Of a stretch of 64,000 nucleotides of DNA, positions 10,899 through 21,480 are shown one piece after another. Location: positions 79,158 to 143,157 of the forward strand of contig NW_025776220.1 in NCBI RefSeq assembly GCF_021130785.1. The letters run 5' to 3'. This stretch comes from Homalodisca vitripennis (lineage: Eukaryota > Arthropoda > Insecta > Hemiptera > Cicadellidae). The translations under genes and the position numbers were made by a program. The notes under the pieces are model-generated. The model had not been told where the DNA came from. It searched no databases and saw only the letters and a program-made list of their open reading frames with translations. Numbering within the stretch: the first letter of the stretch is position 1; the number at the start of each line of letters is the position of its first letter.

Positions 10899-11178
10899 TT
10901 AAAGTCATACCAAGGACGGACATATTTCTTGAAAGAAAAACATACACGTAATGTTTTGATGTGAAATACGTGTATTTATCTTCATTATAGTGGTTTCAGG
11001 AATTTTCCAAATATGGGTGTCCATTTACGTGGACAATGGGTTTTGCTTCAAGTCGGCAGGGGCATTTAAAAATTAAATGTCTTCGATTTAGAAGGCCTTG
11101 GAATAGTGGATTTGTGATTTTTTGGTTACTGTAAGGGCGAAACTTCCAGTGTAAGTGTACAGTTTTAGGTTATGACAA
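10488..11178. other. Kolobok-1 3' UTR, LINE-1 5' end, and piggyBac-1 5' flank
   Basis: 10488-10898 is noncoding Kolobok-1 sequence ending in its terminal repeat. 10903-10919 is the 17-bp 5' extremity of LINE-1, 10920-10931 the right TSD, and 10932-11178 the piggyBac-1 sequence before its transposase start. No extra gene seen. Confidence 0.8.
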
Positions 11179-13196
11179 TTGGATATGGACAGAAATAATA
11201 AAAAGTTACGTTCATCAGACATTTTAGATTTAATTGAAAATGGAAATTTATCTGAGCTTGATGATTTGAGTGAAAATGAGAATGAAGATGAAGCAGAAAC
11301 TATCCCTCGCATTAGACCACCAGAAGATAATGAAGACGATGATATTGCAGACATTTACCTCCTGAATGATGAAATAAGTGATTTATTTTCTGATGTAGCC
11401 GTAAGTAACGAGATAACTTTGGAGAGCACATCTCGTAATTCTAGTATTAGGCCTATTGACGGTAATCATATGCCTAGTACATCAAGGGGTACTAATAACA
11501 CTCTAGGCCTAGGCTTACCCAATCAAAATTTGGATAGGCCTATCGTATTACCAACAGTGGGTACACTACAACAAACAACCAGACCTGATCCTTTAGAGGA
11601 TTTTATTCTAACAGAAAAAGATAATATTTGTTGGGTGAGAAAACCTTTTCCTAAACCAATTTTTGAGGTTATTTCTGTTTCAAATGATGAACAACAAGCT
11701 ATAGGCCTAGATGTAGGTGAACCTATATCGTACTTTGAAAAGTATATTACATCTGACATCATTGAAAACATAAAAGAAATGACAAATAGGTACGCTGTTC
11801 AAAAAGGCCATACATTTACAAACCTAACGGTAAATGAAACAAAGTATTTTCTTGGTCTTCAGATTGCAATCGGGACGATAGGATTTCCTCGCCTACGTAT
11901 GTATTGGGAAGAAAGCTACAGAATTCCAATGTTTAGTAGTATGAATAGGAATAGATTTTTTTCTATCCGAACAAATCTACATTTAATAGATAATTTAGAT
12001 ATACCCGAAGATAACACAGATAAGTTTGTGAAAGTAAGACCAATATATGAAGCTGTGAAAAAGAGATGTCAGTAACTTCATGTAGATAAATGTGTCGCTG
12101 TAGATGAACAGATAGTACCATTCACTGGAAATCTCAGCATGAAACAATACATAAAAGGGAAGCCAAACCCGTATGGGATAAAAATTTATTGCCTATGTGG
12201 TCAATCTGGCCTTCTTTACGATTTCATATTATATCAAGGTCCAACCACAGAATTTAATCCACAACTGTTGAACGATTTGGGCAGTTACCCTCTGTCGTTT
12301 TGCAACTTGCCATAAACAATCTTCTAACAGAGCCACACTGTCTATTTTTTGCATCCTATAATTTATTTGAAATATTACGGGATCTAAACATTCAAGCAGC
12401 TGGTACTATCTAGTTGCCTAGGTTTGGTCGTGTCAACAAAAAGAAAAAATCTGACACACGACCACCACTTAGACCCTTAGAAGAGATGAAGGCAACAGGA
12501 CGGGGTACATGTAATGAAATATGTAGTGCTGACAATAAAGTCGCACTAATTAGTTGGTTTGACAACAAACTTGTCAACATGGCATCTAATTTTATTGCCT
12601 CAGGAACTCCAGTTACTGTTAGAAGGTGGGATAAAAAGGAAAAAGAGTATGTTGAAGTAGAAATGCCTGAAATAACTAAACTATATAATGAAAACATGGG
12701 AGGTGTGGACAAGTTGGACCAGCTGCTTAGCTACTATCGGACATTCATAAAATCAAAAAAATGGACACTGAGAATGATTACTCATGCTATTGATTTAGCA
12801 ATAGTTAATTCATGGTTTGAATACAAAATTGATTGTAAAATGAATAACATTGAAAAAAGAAATATTATGGACTTACTAAACTTCCGTACTAGTATAAGTG
12901 ACCGCCTTATAAATGTTGGACAAACAGCAACCATAAGGAAGAAAGGGGGAAGGCCTGCATCCAAAGACCTCCCTTCACATTCTACTTCAAAGGAAAGGAC
13001 CAGGGAAGAAGTCCAACCCTCCAAAGCCATGCGTCGAGATACGGTAGACCATCTGCCAGAAGTTGACGAGAAAAAAGAGGCTACACGTTGTAAGAACCAG
13101 AATTGCAAAGGAAAAACCCATGTCTTTTGCACAAAGTGCCAAGTACATTTATGCCTTTTGTCATACAGAAATTGTTTTATTATGTATCACACATAA
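11179..13196 (+). pseudogene. piggyBac-1 transposase, degenerate
   Basis: PiggyBac transposases excise and insert at TTAA through three aspartates. Seen in order: an acidic N-terminus (ENENEDEAETI), the PGBD fold start (FEKYITSDIIENIKEMTNRYA), KYFLGLQIAIGTIGFPRLRMYW, first Asp VDEQIVPFTG, third Asp NMGGVDKLDQLLSYYR, and a C-terminal Cys-rich finger (CKNQNCKGKTHVFCTKCQ). Lesions: an in-frame TAA at 12073-12075, several frame changes in 12270-12415, and the second catalytic site reads LFFASYN where FxDNxY/F is expected, so that aspartate is lost. The ORF is non-functional. Confidence 0.9.
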
Positions 13197-13579
13197 AGTA
13201 TGTCAAATTATGATTTTTTATCATCTAATTTCGATGTTTTTGCAATTTTGTTTAATTATTTGAAATGTAAGGGTATTATAATAATAATAATAATAAAATA
13301 TGTTATACTTCTTGTAGAATTGTTTTGTGTTATTTCAAGCCTCCCATTTAGTCATTTTGTTTAAAAAGGAGACCTTTCAATGTGACCACTTAAAATTTAA
13401 ATGGCCCCCTTTCACTTTCATATAGTCCCACTGTCCATGTAGATGGACATAACCCAAAAAATCAATTAAAAAAATTTTAAACTAAAAATTACATATGTGT
13501 GTTCAAACAACCCCAAAGAACAGGTTTTTAATGAAAAAGAATTTTTTTGGACAAAAAAAATAATTCGGGACTGAAAGGG
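13197..13579. other. piggyBac-1 3' end
   Basis: AT-rich 3' UTR with a short ATA/ATT microsatellite near 13275-13300, the subterminal CCCACTGTCCATG motif near 13427, and the terminal repeat ending at 13579. Confidence 0.8.
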
Positions 13580-13583
13580 TTAA

Positions 13584-13786
13584 CCAAAACAAAATCACCT
13601 TGTGAGACTTCTGATGATTGGAGGGACGAAATAAGAAAATCCCGTTCAAAACCTAAACCCTTTGTTGTTATTGTCTGTAAGCAAGACATTTTTTATTCGT
13701 GGAATGAAAACTTATCACAATTTTTTCCCAAATCTTGTCCTTTTCCAACACGACCACTTAGGGAGTTAAAAATCACCATAGTTTAG
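13584..13786 (+). pseudogene. DUF7869-like transposase pseudogene, right part
   Basis: This continues the gene interrupted at 2027. The frame reads SPCETSDDWRDEIRKSRSKP, then KPFVVIV, FYSWNENLSQFF and PFPTRPLRELKI. The family has a 'P.DW....R..KP..F.V......F..W' segment just after the GHTxxExD motif, which is what is found. A one-base frame change lies at or near the TTAA junction. It ends near the 13779-13809 palindrome, where piggyBac-2 begins. Confidence 0.6.
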
Positions 13787-13809
13787 TGATGAAAAAGATC
13801 ACTAAACTA
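13779..13809. repeat. Perfect 12-bp palindrome with 7-base loop
   Basis: TAGTTTAGTGAT (13779-13790), loop GAAAAAG, and ATCACTAAACTA (13798-13809). It lies at the junction between the DUF7869-like pseudogene and piggyBac-2. It could be the piggyBac-2 left end region or a repair product. Confidence 0.85.
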
Positions 13810-13875
13810 TTTTCTTATAAACATAGAAATATATTTATGACACTATATACACAATATTTACAATCTGTCCCATTT

Positions 13876-15291
13876 TTGGGTATGGAATGCCTTGAAGCAC
13901 GGAGCCGCGCACAAGTCTACATCACAGACACTGCACATATTTATCAAGTGTTTGAACTCTTTTTTGTACCATACCTTTTGTCTTTTTCTCTCTAATGGTA
14001 TGTTGAAAGCATCTGGTCGACTTTGTCAACATCACCCATGAAAACATTGTACTCATCTACTATACCCGGTACTAGTGTGACTTTGCCATTTATTGACACC
14101 TCTTTGAAGTCAAGTACATGTTTAGTGAACATGAGATGAACATCACGTTTGTCAGCCCATTTCAAATACATCATTCGTCCCGATTCTTCAACTGCTGCAA
14201 TTGCTTCATTTTTTTAAGTTTTTTGCCCATGGCGTGCTTTGGCAAATCCTTACGGTTTTTTCCTACAGTTCCCACCAGGTCAGTTTTTCTTATATTTAGA
14301 GCTAAAGCGGGTTGAGGACTGCAGTAAAAATTGTCTGCAAAGACACAGTAGCCTTTATCAAATAAATTATTTATTAGTGACAAAACAATGTTTGTAGCAT
14401 GGCCATAGTTCTCGTTTTGAAGTATGTTAGTTTCCGTTCCAACATAAGTGATCATGTTCCAAATGTAACCTGAGTTGGCCTCAGATAAAATGTAAGATTT
14501 TTATACCAAATCGAGCTCTCTTTATTTTGATAAACTGCTTGAAACTCAACCTCTCTTTCCACAATAGAAGGCTTTCGTCAATCGACAGTTCCTGCCTAGG
14601 GGTATAAACTTTTGAAAACTTCTTCACAATGTAATCAAAAACAGGTTTTATTTTGTGGAGTTTTTTTTAACCATTTCGGGGTAAAGGGGCATTGTTGAAA
14701 TGCAGAAATCTGTTCAACAGTTTGATTCTGTTGTGAGAAATGAGATTGGCAAAACCAGGGGTAGAGAACAAAGGATTTTTTTGTAAAATATTTACCTACT
14801 TCGGGCCTCCGGATCAGACCAAGAAGTACGTAAATACCCAACAGAACGAATATCTCATTTGCATCAGTAAGTTGCCATAAATGGAACCTAAAAAATTGGC
14901 GATGGGGACGGAAAGCCAAAAACTCTTGAGCATATGCATTTGTTTGCTCAACAATCACATTCACTAATTCATCAGTGACAAAAAGTTTGAATAGTTCATA
15001 AGGGTAATTATGGTCATTTATTTGAGATGTACCTGTAAAATCGAAAGGTTTGGACCTTTCCTGATTTTCACTGTAATTTTTCCATTTGAGAGCGTCAATT
15101 TCAGCCACTAAATACTCAGATCGTTGTAGCTCTTCGTCATTCTCGGCATCGCCATCTCCAAAATCGTCGAATACCGGCGCGTCATCTTCACTGTCGCTAT
15201 CTGACGAATCATTACCAAGAAGCAACCCTTCTAACTCATCGTCATTTAGATAGTCCATGACGTAATAAATATCCGGCCCACTCACTATCAC
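13876..15291 (-). pseudogene. piggyBac-2 transposase, degenerate
   Basis: Pieces on the minus strand, in order: an acidic start (GNDSSDSDSEDDAPVFDDFG), then PYELFKLFVTDELVNVIVEQTN, VLLGIYVLLGLIRRPEVGKYF, first Asp SIDESLLLWKERLSFKQF, second Asp YCVFADNFYCS, LVGTVGKNRKDLP, third Asp FMGDVDKVDQMLSTYH, and a terminal finger CSVCDVDLCAAPCFKAFHT. All three catalytic aspartates remain, but the frame changes at about 14640-14700, 14460, 14170 and 13990. This is the same superfamily as piggyBac-1 but a different subfamily, judged by motif spelling. Confidence 0.88.
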
Positions 15292-15588
15292 GCAATAACT
15301 ATAAACATAAACTGACGGACGAAAATATAGATAGTTTCACATGTTCTACAAACAACAGACAAACAACATGTATAAATAATACAAATGCGAGTTATGTTTA
15401 CGTAGAGTAAATACTACAACCAATCAGCAGTTATGCACTGAAACAAAAACCTCATTGGCTGTTGTAAATCAGCAGAAGGTGACAACAGCTGTTGTTATTC
15501 TCTAATGTGAACACAGGCTCAGTGGGCGGAGCCGAGAATGCCCGCGGCATCTAGCGGAAAGGAAGATAGTAAACTACGTATTGAGGAG
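15292..15588 (-). other. piggyBac-2 5' region, left of Jockey-1
   Basis: Noncoding. It ends in the first copy of the 13-bp Jockey-1 TSD (ACGTATTGAGGAG, 15576-15588). A CATCTAGCGG-containing motif at about 15548 has a relative (CATCTAGTGG) at about 20977 on the other side of the insertion, probably subterminal repeats of piggyBac-2. Confidence 0.6.
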
Positions 15589-15756
15589 TCCAAGTCCAAG
15601 TCGCTATGACTGTGGGGGGGTGGATCCCCCACATCTTTCAAGGCCTCTGCCGGTTAGGCTTTTGCCTTGTGTCTCGAGGATCAAAGCCCTAGTAGCTTTC
15701 GCTACCTGTCAGTGGGGTGAAGTGTCGTGGTGCAGTCGAAGTTGTAGTCGATGTCA

Positions 15757-18175
15757 TCAGTCATCCATGGGAAGACGCAGTTGGGGGACCTCCTGGGCGC
15801 GAAGCTCACGGATGTGATCCCACGGTGAGGACTCTGCAGCTTCCTCAAGGCTCGATGTCAGGCCTTCTACGAAGCTCCTGATGGTAGGGACGCTGGACGA
15901 AGCCCTGATTACGGTGTTCCTCACGAACCAGTGAAGGTCAGCTTGGAGTCACGGAATACCCCTAGGTACTTGACTGAAGTCTTCCACGGTATGTCGTCGC
16001 CGTTGAGTGACAGGTGACGGCCGTTCGCTTGTCTACTTGTCCTTGTGAAGTTTATGGCTTCACATTTGTTAACGTTGACCTTGATCCTCCACTTGGTCAA
16101 CCAGGGCTCCAGTAGGTGCAGCTGCCGCTGGATGTAGAACCCAGCCATCCTCAGGTTGGCAGAAGTGGCTGTGAGGAGCGCATCGTCCGCGTACAGGGAG
16201 AGCTGCACTCTCGGAGCAACCGGAAAGTCGTTTGTGTACCACAGGTACAGGATCGGGCCGAGGACTGATCCCTGTGGCACATCAGATGTCACTGGGCGGG
16301 TCGTGTAGGTGGATCGGGCAAGAAGGTCCGGAGGTGGGGATAGCTGTGGAGCAGCCGGAAAATCCTGCCAGGCAATGGAGACGATGACAGCTTGAAGAGC
16401 AGTCCCTCGTGCCACACCTTGTCGAAGGTTTTGCTCACGTCTATCAGGACCGAAGTGGAGTGGTGCTTCCTTCCTACAGCTCCGGTGATGTTGTTCAGGA
16501 CTCTGCGAAGCTGAAGGGTGGTGGAGTGGCCGGTGCGGAAGCCGAATTGTTCTGTCCTGATAAACGTGAAGAACTCCTCGGGGAATCTCGCCAAGACGAT
16601 CTTCACCAGAATCTTGGAGAGCACAGGCAGGAGGGAGATCGGCCTGTGGTTCTCCGGGAAAAGAGGGTCCTTGCCGGGCTTGGGTATCATGATCACCTTG
16701 GCATCCTTCCAGGTGGTCGGGAAGTGAGCCAGGCGTAGGCATGAGTTGAAGATGCAGGTGATCGTGACGATCACCAAAGCCGGCAGGTTCTTCAATGCTG
16801 GAGTTCCTAAGGAGTCCGGGCCAGGGGCCTTCTTTGGGCGAAGGCGGCGAATGTGGTCTTGCACTACAAGTGTAGTCACAGTGGGCAGTAGGTCGTCTTC
16901 GTCAGGTTGGTATTCCTCGCACGTGTCCTCGTCGTAGACATCCGCGTGTGGGGAGAATTGGTCTTCCATGGTGTCGGCGAAGGCCTCTGCTCGATCTCCA
17001 GGGGAGTAGACAATACCACGCTGTCCATGAAGTGATCGGTTGGTCTTCTTCTCCCCTCGAAGTGCCCTGGAGATTTTCCAGATGCCGCCGACACCACCGT
17101 CAGCTTGATGTTCCACAAAGTCATCCCACGCAGCCGCTCTGTGTTCAGCACGCAGCCGCTCTGTGTTCAGCCAGGAGACGAGAGCACTTTCTGGCCTGGC
17201 GGTTGAAGGTCTGCTTGGCGTGGGGACATCGGGACTGCTGATACTCCCTTCGTAGTCTGCGACGAAGGCGAATCTCCTATCTGAACTCCTCGGGTAGAGG
17301 TGGAGTGATGTCAGTCCGGGAGAGAGATGACGAGGCCGTCATAGCTTTTTGGAGGATGGAAGTCAAGTCGTGTACTTGTCGGTCTAACTGGTCCGGTGAC
17401 TCGGCAGGAGTTGGTGGTGGCCGATGTTTGTCAGCGAGGTGGTTTGCAAAGTGGTGCCAGTTGATCTTGGTGGGACGAGTAGGAGGATATGATGGCGCTC
17501 CGTCGTCCGAGAGGTTGAAGACAACTGGCACATGGTCTGACGAGAGATCAGATACTGCAAACACCTCGATGTGTCCGTCCAGCGAGCCAGTTAGACCGAT
17601 GTCCAGTATGTCCGGGAGGTGCCGTCCATTGTGATTGTAGTGCGTGGGCTGACATCCTCAGATGTCAGTAGTTGGATGTGGAGTCGGTTGTCCAGGAGAC
17701 GGTGGAGACTTCTGCCGTTGGAGTTGGTGTTCCGGCATCCCCAGTCCAGATGCTTTGCATTGAGGTCCCCAGCAACAAGTGCAGGGGAACCAGGACGCAG
17801 CAGGGCATCAAGGCAGCGAGTTTGCAGAGTGTTTCTAGGTGGATTGTAGGCGGAGGCAATCTCCAGTTCGGCTCCGCTGTAGTGGATGGCAATCCGGGTG
17901 ATCTCAGCTCCTGGGGCAGGGACTGCTGCCAGGAAACGATGGGTCACTCGCCGATGCACCATGATCGCCGAGCCTTCGCCGGGTCGGTTGTTCTGCAGCT
18001 GCCTATCGGTGTGGTATATCTGTAAATTGGGGATATTGAAGCGATCTGTCGCCCTGAAGTGAGTCTCCTGTAGAAGAGCGACGTCCACATCCATTTCAGT
18101 TAGTAGCTGACCGAGTTCCAGCCGCTTGTTTGCTAGCCCGTCGGCGTTCCATTTGACAACTCTCAGCTTACCCAT
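15757..18175 (-). pseudogene. Jockey-1 ORF2: endonuclease and reverse transcriptase
   Basis: It starts at ATG 18175 (MGKLRVVKWNADGLANKR), overlapping the ORF1 stop by a few bases. Endonuclease: ALLQETHFRATD, LVAGDLNAKHLDWGC and SSDHVPVVF. RT: RLRPKKAPGPDSL, NHRPISLLPVLSK, EQFGFRTGHSTT, LIDVSKTFDKVWHEGL, VPQGSVLGPILYLWYTND, catalytic LYADDALL, and KYLGVFRDSKLTF. The extreme C-terminus (SPWDHIRELRAQEVPQLRLP) matches the end of Jockey-2 (KWDHSREW..IPQLKVIL). Frame changes lie near 17590, 17250 and 16300, and an internal deletion removes the segment after KLTF near 15930. It is inactive. Confidence 0.88.
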
Positions 18176-20872
18176 GGACGGTGGCGGACAACATGTCCAT
18201 GAGGCGTGACATCAACGCCACTATGTTGGTCAGCTGAGAAAGAATCTGATTTAGTCTTACCTTGAGATCCTGAGGCAGGAGGGAAGCTGGGTGAGAAGTC
18301 GGCGTGATGTTTTGTGTGGGCGGCTGGGCTTGTAGTTCAGGGCTGGAAGCAGGCTTAGGTGGCTCAGCACGAGATCTCGGTGTGGGCCTGGGTAGTGCTG
18401 GTCTGGCAGGGGCAGGAGTGTCCTCGATTGTTGGGTTCTCTAGTTGATGAGAGAGAGGGGGTTGACGTGTCTCGGAGGTTGAGGTCTTTGGAGTTGAACG
18501 AGAACGAGCCCCCCGATTTTCCGGCTTCCGAGCTGGGCGATGACGGCGACGCCTTGCCATCTCGAAGTCGTCTTCCTCCCGGTTTTCAGTGGAGGGCTCC
18601 GCGGTGTCATCTACGGTGGCAGGAGGGGCAGGAGCAAGAGCTTCTCGAGGCTTACGAGGCTCAATCCAGGAAGGTGCAGGCCTCTGAACCCTCCTGGCAA
18701 CGGCAGCATACGAGAGATGCTTCTCGTTTTTGAAGGTGACACACCCACGGTAGTTGGCAGAGTGGGCCTCTCCACAATTGCAATATCTGGCCGGGGTTGA
18801 AGGTTACTTCGGGCAGAGGCTGGACGGATGATTATCACCGCATCGTACGCAGCGGAGCTCACAGTGGCAGTGGCTGGAGCCATGCCCAAACCCCTGACAT
18901 TGGTGGCACTGGACTGGTCCACTAGGCCTGGTGTACTTCCTGACCTCCAGCCTGCAGATGAACAGAGTCCGGGCGGTATAGACATCAGTAGGAGGCCGGA
19001 GCCCATCGCCTCCAGGGTGATGAGCCACAGGCTGGTTGGTTGTCCACGTCTTGTCTTCAGGAGCTTGGCCTCCACGATGCCATAGCCATCTCCTTGGACG
19101 ACCTCTTCCGGCGATAGGGTGGCTGGGAGACCTTTGATCAACACCTTGAGGAGGCGCTCAGTGGTCATGGCGAAAGTGTGGAACTTCAACCCCTGTTCCT
19201 GTAAGTATCTTTGTAGTTACCGAAAGTGGGCCACGGTGCTCGTCTTCAGCCGTAGCGTCCGAGCGGTGCAGATTGCCTCCACGTCGCCCCCAACCAGCTG
19301 TTTGATGGTAACAGCATGGCTGGCCCATCATTTGGGGACGTCCAGGATGATGGGAGGAATGCGTGGCCCTCGCTCGACGTCCATGTCTTCGCCTGCGTTG
19401 GTGTCCGTCCGTCGGCTTTTCAGCGGAAGAGTCAGAGCTGGAGCCGCTTGTCGTTTCCGCAGACCCGCGGCGGGACGGCCTGAAGTTCCAGAGTTGGCCT
19501 CAGAAGTAGCTGGATCCATCAGCTGGGCAACTGGATCAGAAGTCCCCGGTGGTGTCAGGTGGCCTTTGGAAAGGCATTTTTGGGAGTCCGACCGGCGTGG
19601 GTTCCCCTGGCACTTGGTCGCCGCACCCTGGCAGCTCTCGGGGGTAATCCCGACTTCACCCGGGCCCTGTTCTCCTGTCCCGGCGTTGCTGGGTCGAGAT
19701 GTAGTCGGCAGATCGTGGATGGTCTCCAATGGCCCATCGGAGGTCTCCATCAGGCCGTGGGAGGTCGCTGGGGCAGCAGGAGCCGCAATCCGGGCCAGAA
19801 GAATCAACCCTAAAAGTCGAGGTGGATGCTTGACCAGTCAGTAGTCCTTTATTCATGTAAACTTTATGTGGGCTCTTGTTTTTCTTGGTTTTTAATCTTC
19901 TTTGATCTTCTGAGTCTGAACTCTCTGAACATTCTGAGGGTGAATAGAATAGAATAGAATTTATTTTTGAAAATATTACAATAACACATTATATGCATTG
20001 GTATACACAATGTAATACATCAATAAAGTAACCTAAACAACCAAATGTATACACAATGTACAAACCTAATGAGCAAACTTAAATAAAAATGTAACATTCT
20101 TGTAAATAAAATTAAAACAAAAACACTCGTAAATTAAAAGAAATATTTTCAAAAATAACTAGGGCCTCTAGAGGCAAGTGCCTGTGGAGAGGTTCCTTTT
20201 ATTACAAAAATATTTTTTAGCTCAAAGAAAATTTCAATAAAACTTTGATTTTTTTATAAGCTCCTAAAAAAATTGATTAAAAGTGTGCTGTTGCAGTTAC
20301 AAAGCAAATGAAAATTCACTTAAATAAATTCAAACTAAAATTTACTGTTACTTACCTTTAATGAACTAGGAATCTATGCAGAGAAGAAAATCTAATTTAT
20401 CAAAACCCAATAACCACTTCTTTAATGTTTTTGAAAATAAATTTATATTCTCACAACTAATAATTGAAGAAATTATACTAAACATTTTAGGTCCCAAAAA
20501 ACAATAACTATTTGAAAAAAATGCTAAGTTAGGCTTTGGAACTGGTATTGGTTCTTGCTTTCTTAATTTGTTTTTGTAACTATTTTTTAATTCTGGTAAA
20601 TTGCCACTTATGACATAAAATATTTTTAAAACTTTATAAACAAACATATATTTAAGGGGAAGAATATTTAAATCAACAAAAAGAGGAAACGATTTCTCCA
20701 TTCTTCGTTTTCGTTTAATCAACCTTATGAATTTCTTCTGTTGAGTTAGAAGTGGCTTTAGATTTGTTTTTTTTTTTTTTTATTTAAATAGTTCTTCTCT
20801 TCATCTATGTCATCACTATTATCAATCAAATCTTTGAAAATATTAAATCTATTACTATTTTGCTGATCCATT
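18168..20872 (-). pseudogene. Jockey-1 ORF1, gag-like, interrupted by LINE-R
   Basis: The start MDQQNSNRFNIFKDLIDNSD (20872) is followed by the LINE-R insertion. The frame resumes near 19925 with SECSESSDSEDQRRLKTKK and a long Pro/Thr/Ser region to 19328. Next comes an RNA-binding part (19189-19028, LLKVLIKGLPATLSPEEV), CCHC knuckles CHQCQGFGHGSSHC and CVRCGDNHPSSLC (18900-18810), and a Pro-rich tail ending at 18168. Several frameshifts separate these pieces. The acidic-then-knuckle order is standard for jockey-clade gag proteins. Confidence 0.75.
19937..20745 (-). mobile_element. LINE-R, 5'-truncated LINE fragment with (TAGAA)n tail
   Basis: Minus-strand coding gives the C-terminus of a CR1/RTE-like reverse transcriptase: PLLTQQKKFIRLIKRKRR, PLFVDLNILPLKY, NLAFFSNSYCF and INLFSKTLKKWLLG. 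The 3' end is a short ATTCT/TAGAA microsatellite tail (19937-19960). It lies inside Jockey-1 ORF1. The right boundary is near an internal T-run (20767-20782) and no clean TSD was found, so it is approximate. Confidence 0.65.
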
Positions 20873-20955
20873 GCTTTATATGTAAACAGATTTTCCACTA
20901 CACAGTAACGGTTAAGTCAGCTGAAGTAACAATCGTTAAAGGACGTATTGAGGAG

Positions 20956-21157
20956 TAGCACAATCGGCATGTCAACACCATCTAGTGGCAAAACGGTAGA
21001 CTACGAGTATTAGTTCGCGGTTACTATGCTGTTGGTTGCATTACTCGACAAAGAACGTAATAAAACTGGACAGAGTAGCGCAACGAAATATTGCGTCAGC
21101 GGCCCTTTTTCAGCACAAAGTAGCTGTCGAATTATTTCGTCAAAAGCCTTTAAAGGG
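20956..21157 (-). other. piggyBac-2 terminal segment, right of Jockey-1
   Basis: Noncoding end of piggyBac-2, terminating in TTTAAAGGG against a TTAA at 21158-21161. It adjoins a second piggyBac coding fragment, so this is piggyBac inserted in piggyBac. Confidence 0.5.
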
Positions 21158-21161
21158 TTAA

Positions 21162-21480
21162 GGATTTCGTTAACAATTTTAGCAGTAAATAAATTATCAA
21201 ATTTGTCTGTAGCTCTAGCCTCATTTCCCATGGCTCTAACATTACCCTTCGTATAAGGAAGTCTGATAATATTATGAGCATTCGACCTACATCGTCTGGT
21301 TGGTTCCTTGCGCTCCATTTCACCGTTATTTTGTTTTATCCCGCGGTTTTTCCGTAGTAGCATACGGCAGGCTCTTCGTCTTGACTTTTATTCTCTTCTG
21401 GGTTGTCTTCTGAACTATTTTCAGATGCCAGTTCGGTCTCTTGTTGCTGTAAAACATTTGAAGGTTCCAGGGGAAAAATG
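21162..21480 (-). pseudogene. piggyBac transposase N-terminal fragment (third lineage)
   Basis: The minus strand encodes an acidic stretch (SENSSEDNPEENKSQDEEP, preceded by TTTTACAG, a possible splice acceptor). After a frame change it reads HNIIRLPYTKGNVRAMGNE and FDNLFTAKIVNEIL, the start of the PGBD fold (aHNIvr...FFtdeil..Iv). It is cut at a TTAA by the piggyBac-2 end. The rest of the gene is not found on the far side. Confidence 0.55.

Larger units (their letters stand above)
2277..10919 (-). mobile_element. LINE-1, full-length I-type non-LTR retrotransposon (with nested Kolobok-1)
   Basis: A 12-bp TSD, ACATATTTCTTG, lies at 2265-2276 and 10920-10931. The poly-A tail (poly-T on plus) starts at 2277. 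The order on the minus strand is a 5' leader, ORF1 gag (7932-6448), ORF2 (6412-2746) and a 460-bp 3' UTR. The 5' end reads CCGTCCTTGGTATGACT, after which the TTAA holding Kolobok-1 follows. Without Kolobok-1 the LINE is about 6.0 kb. Two ORFs, CCHC knuckles in ORF1 and an RNase H domain after the RT are features of the I group (I/Nimb/LOA-type). I could not settle the clade by alignment. LINE-S and LINE-C share the same organisation and 5' leader. Confidence 0.92.
2028..13579 (+). mobile_element. piggyBac-1, 11.55 kb including nested LINE-1 and Kolobok-1
   Basis: The left end CCCTTTCAGTCCC (from 2028) and its exact inverted copy at 13567-13579 form 13-bp terminal repeats flanked by TTAA at 2024-2027 and 13580-13583, the piggyBac signature. 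Inside each end lies another motif, CCCACTGTCCATG followed by CATGGAC (near 2083 on the left, 13427 on the right), a probable subterminal transposase-binding repeat. Without LINE-1 (2277-10919) and one copy of its TSD the element is about 2.9 kb, a normal size. Its transposase gene (11179-13196) is broken. It is inserted in a DUF7869-like pseudogene. Confidence 0.9.
15589..20942 (-). mobile_element. Jockey-1, jockey-type LINE with TSD
   Basis: Flanked by the 13-bp duplication ACGTATTGAGGAG (15576-15588 and 20943-20955). Minus-strand order: a short 5' UTR of about 70 bp, ORF1 from ATG 20872, ORF2 (18175-15757) with endonuclease and RT, and a 3' end without poly-A but with the repeated tail ACTTGGACTTGGA. 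No RNase H follows the RT, as expected for the jockey clade. It contains the LINE-R insertion (19937-20745). Both ORFs are disrupted. Confidence 0.85.
13788..21157 (-). mobile_element. piggyBac-2 (decayed), split by Jockey-1
   Basis: The transposase remnant (15291-13876, minus) and its 5' flank run to 15588, where Jockey-1 is inserted. The flank resumes at 20956 and ends at 21157 in GCCTTTAAAGGG followed by TTAA (21158-21161). Read outward-in this end is CCCTTTAAAGGC, similar in its first bases to the piggyBac-1 end. The left terminus was not found, so the boundary at about 13788 is only the end of recognisable coding plus the palindrome. Confidence 0.6.

Noticed and set aside
8225..10919. 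The sequence flanking both Kolobok copies being part of Kolobok itself
   Set aside because: The 17-bp right flank lies between Kolobok and the LINE-1 TSD, and the left flank continues into the LINE leader, so the shared flanks are LINE sequence.
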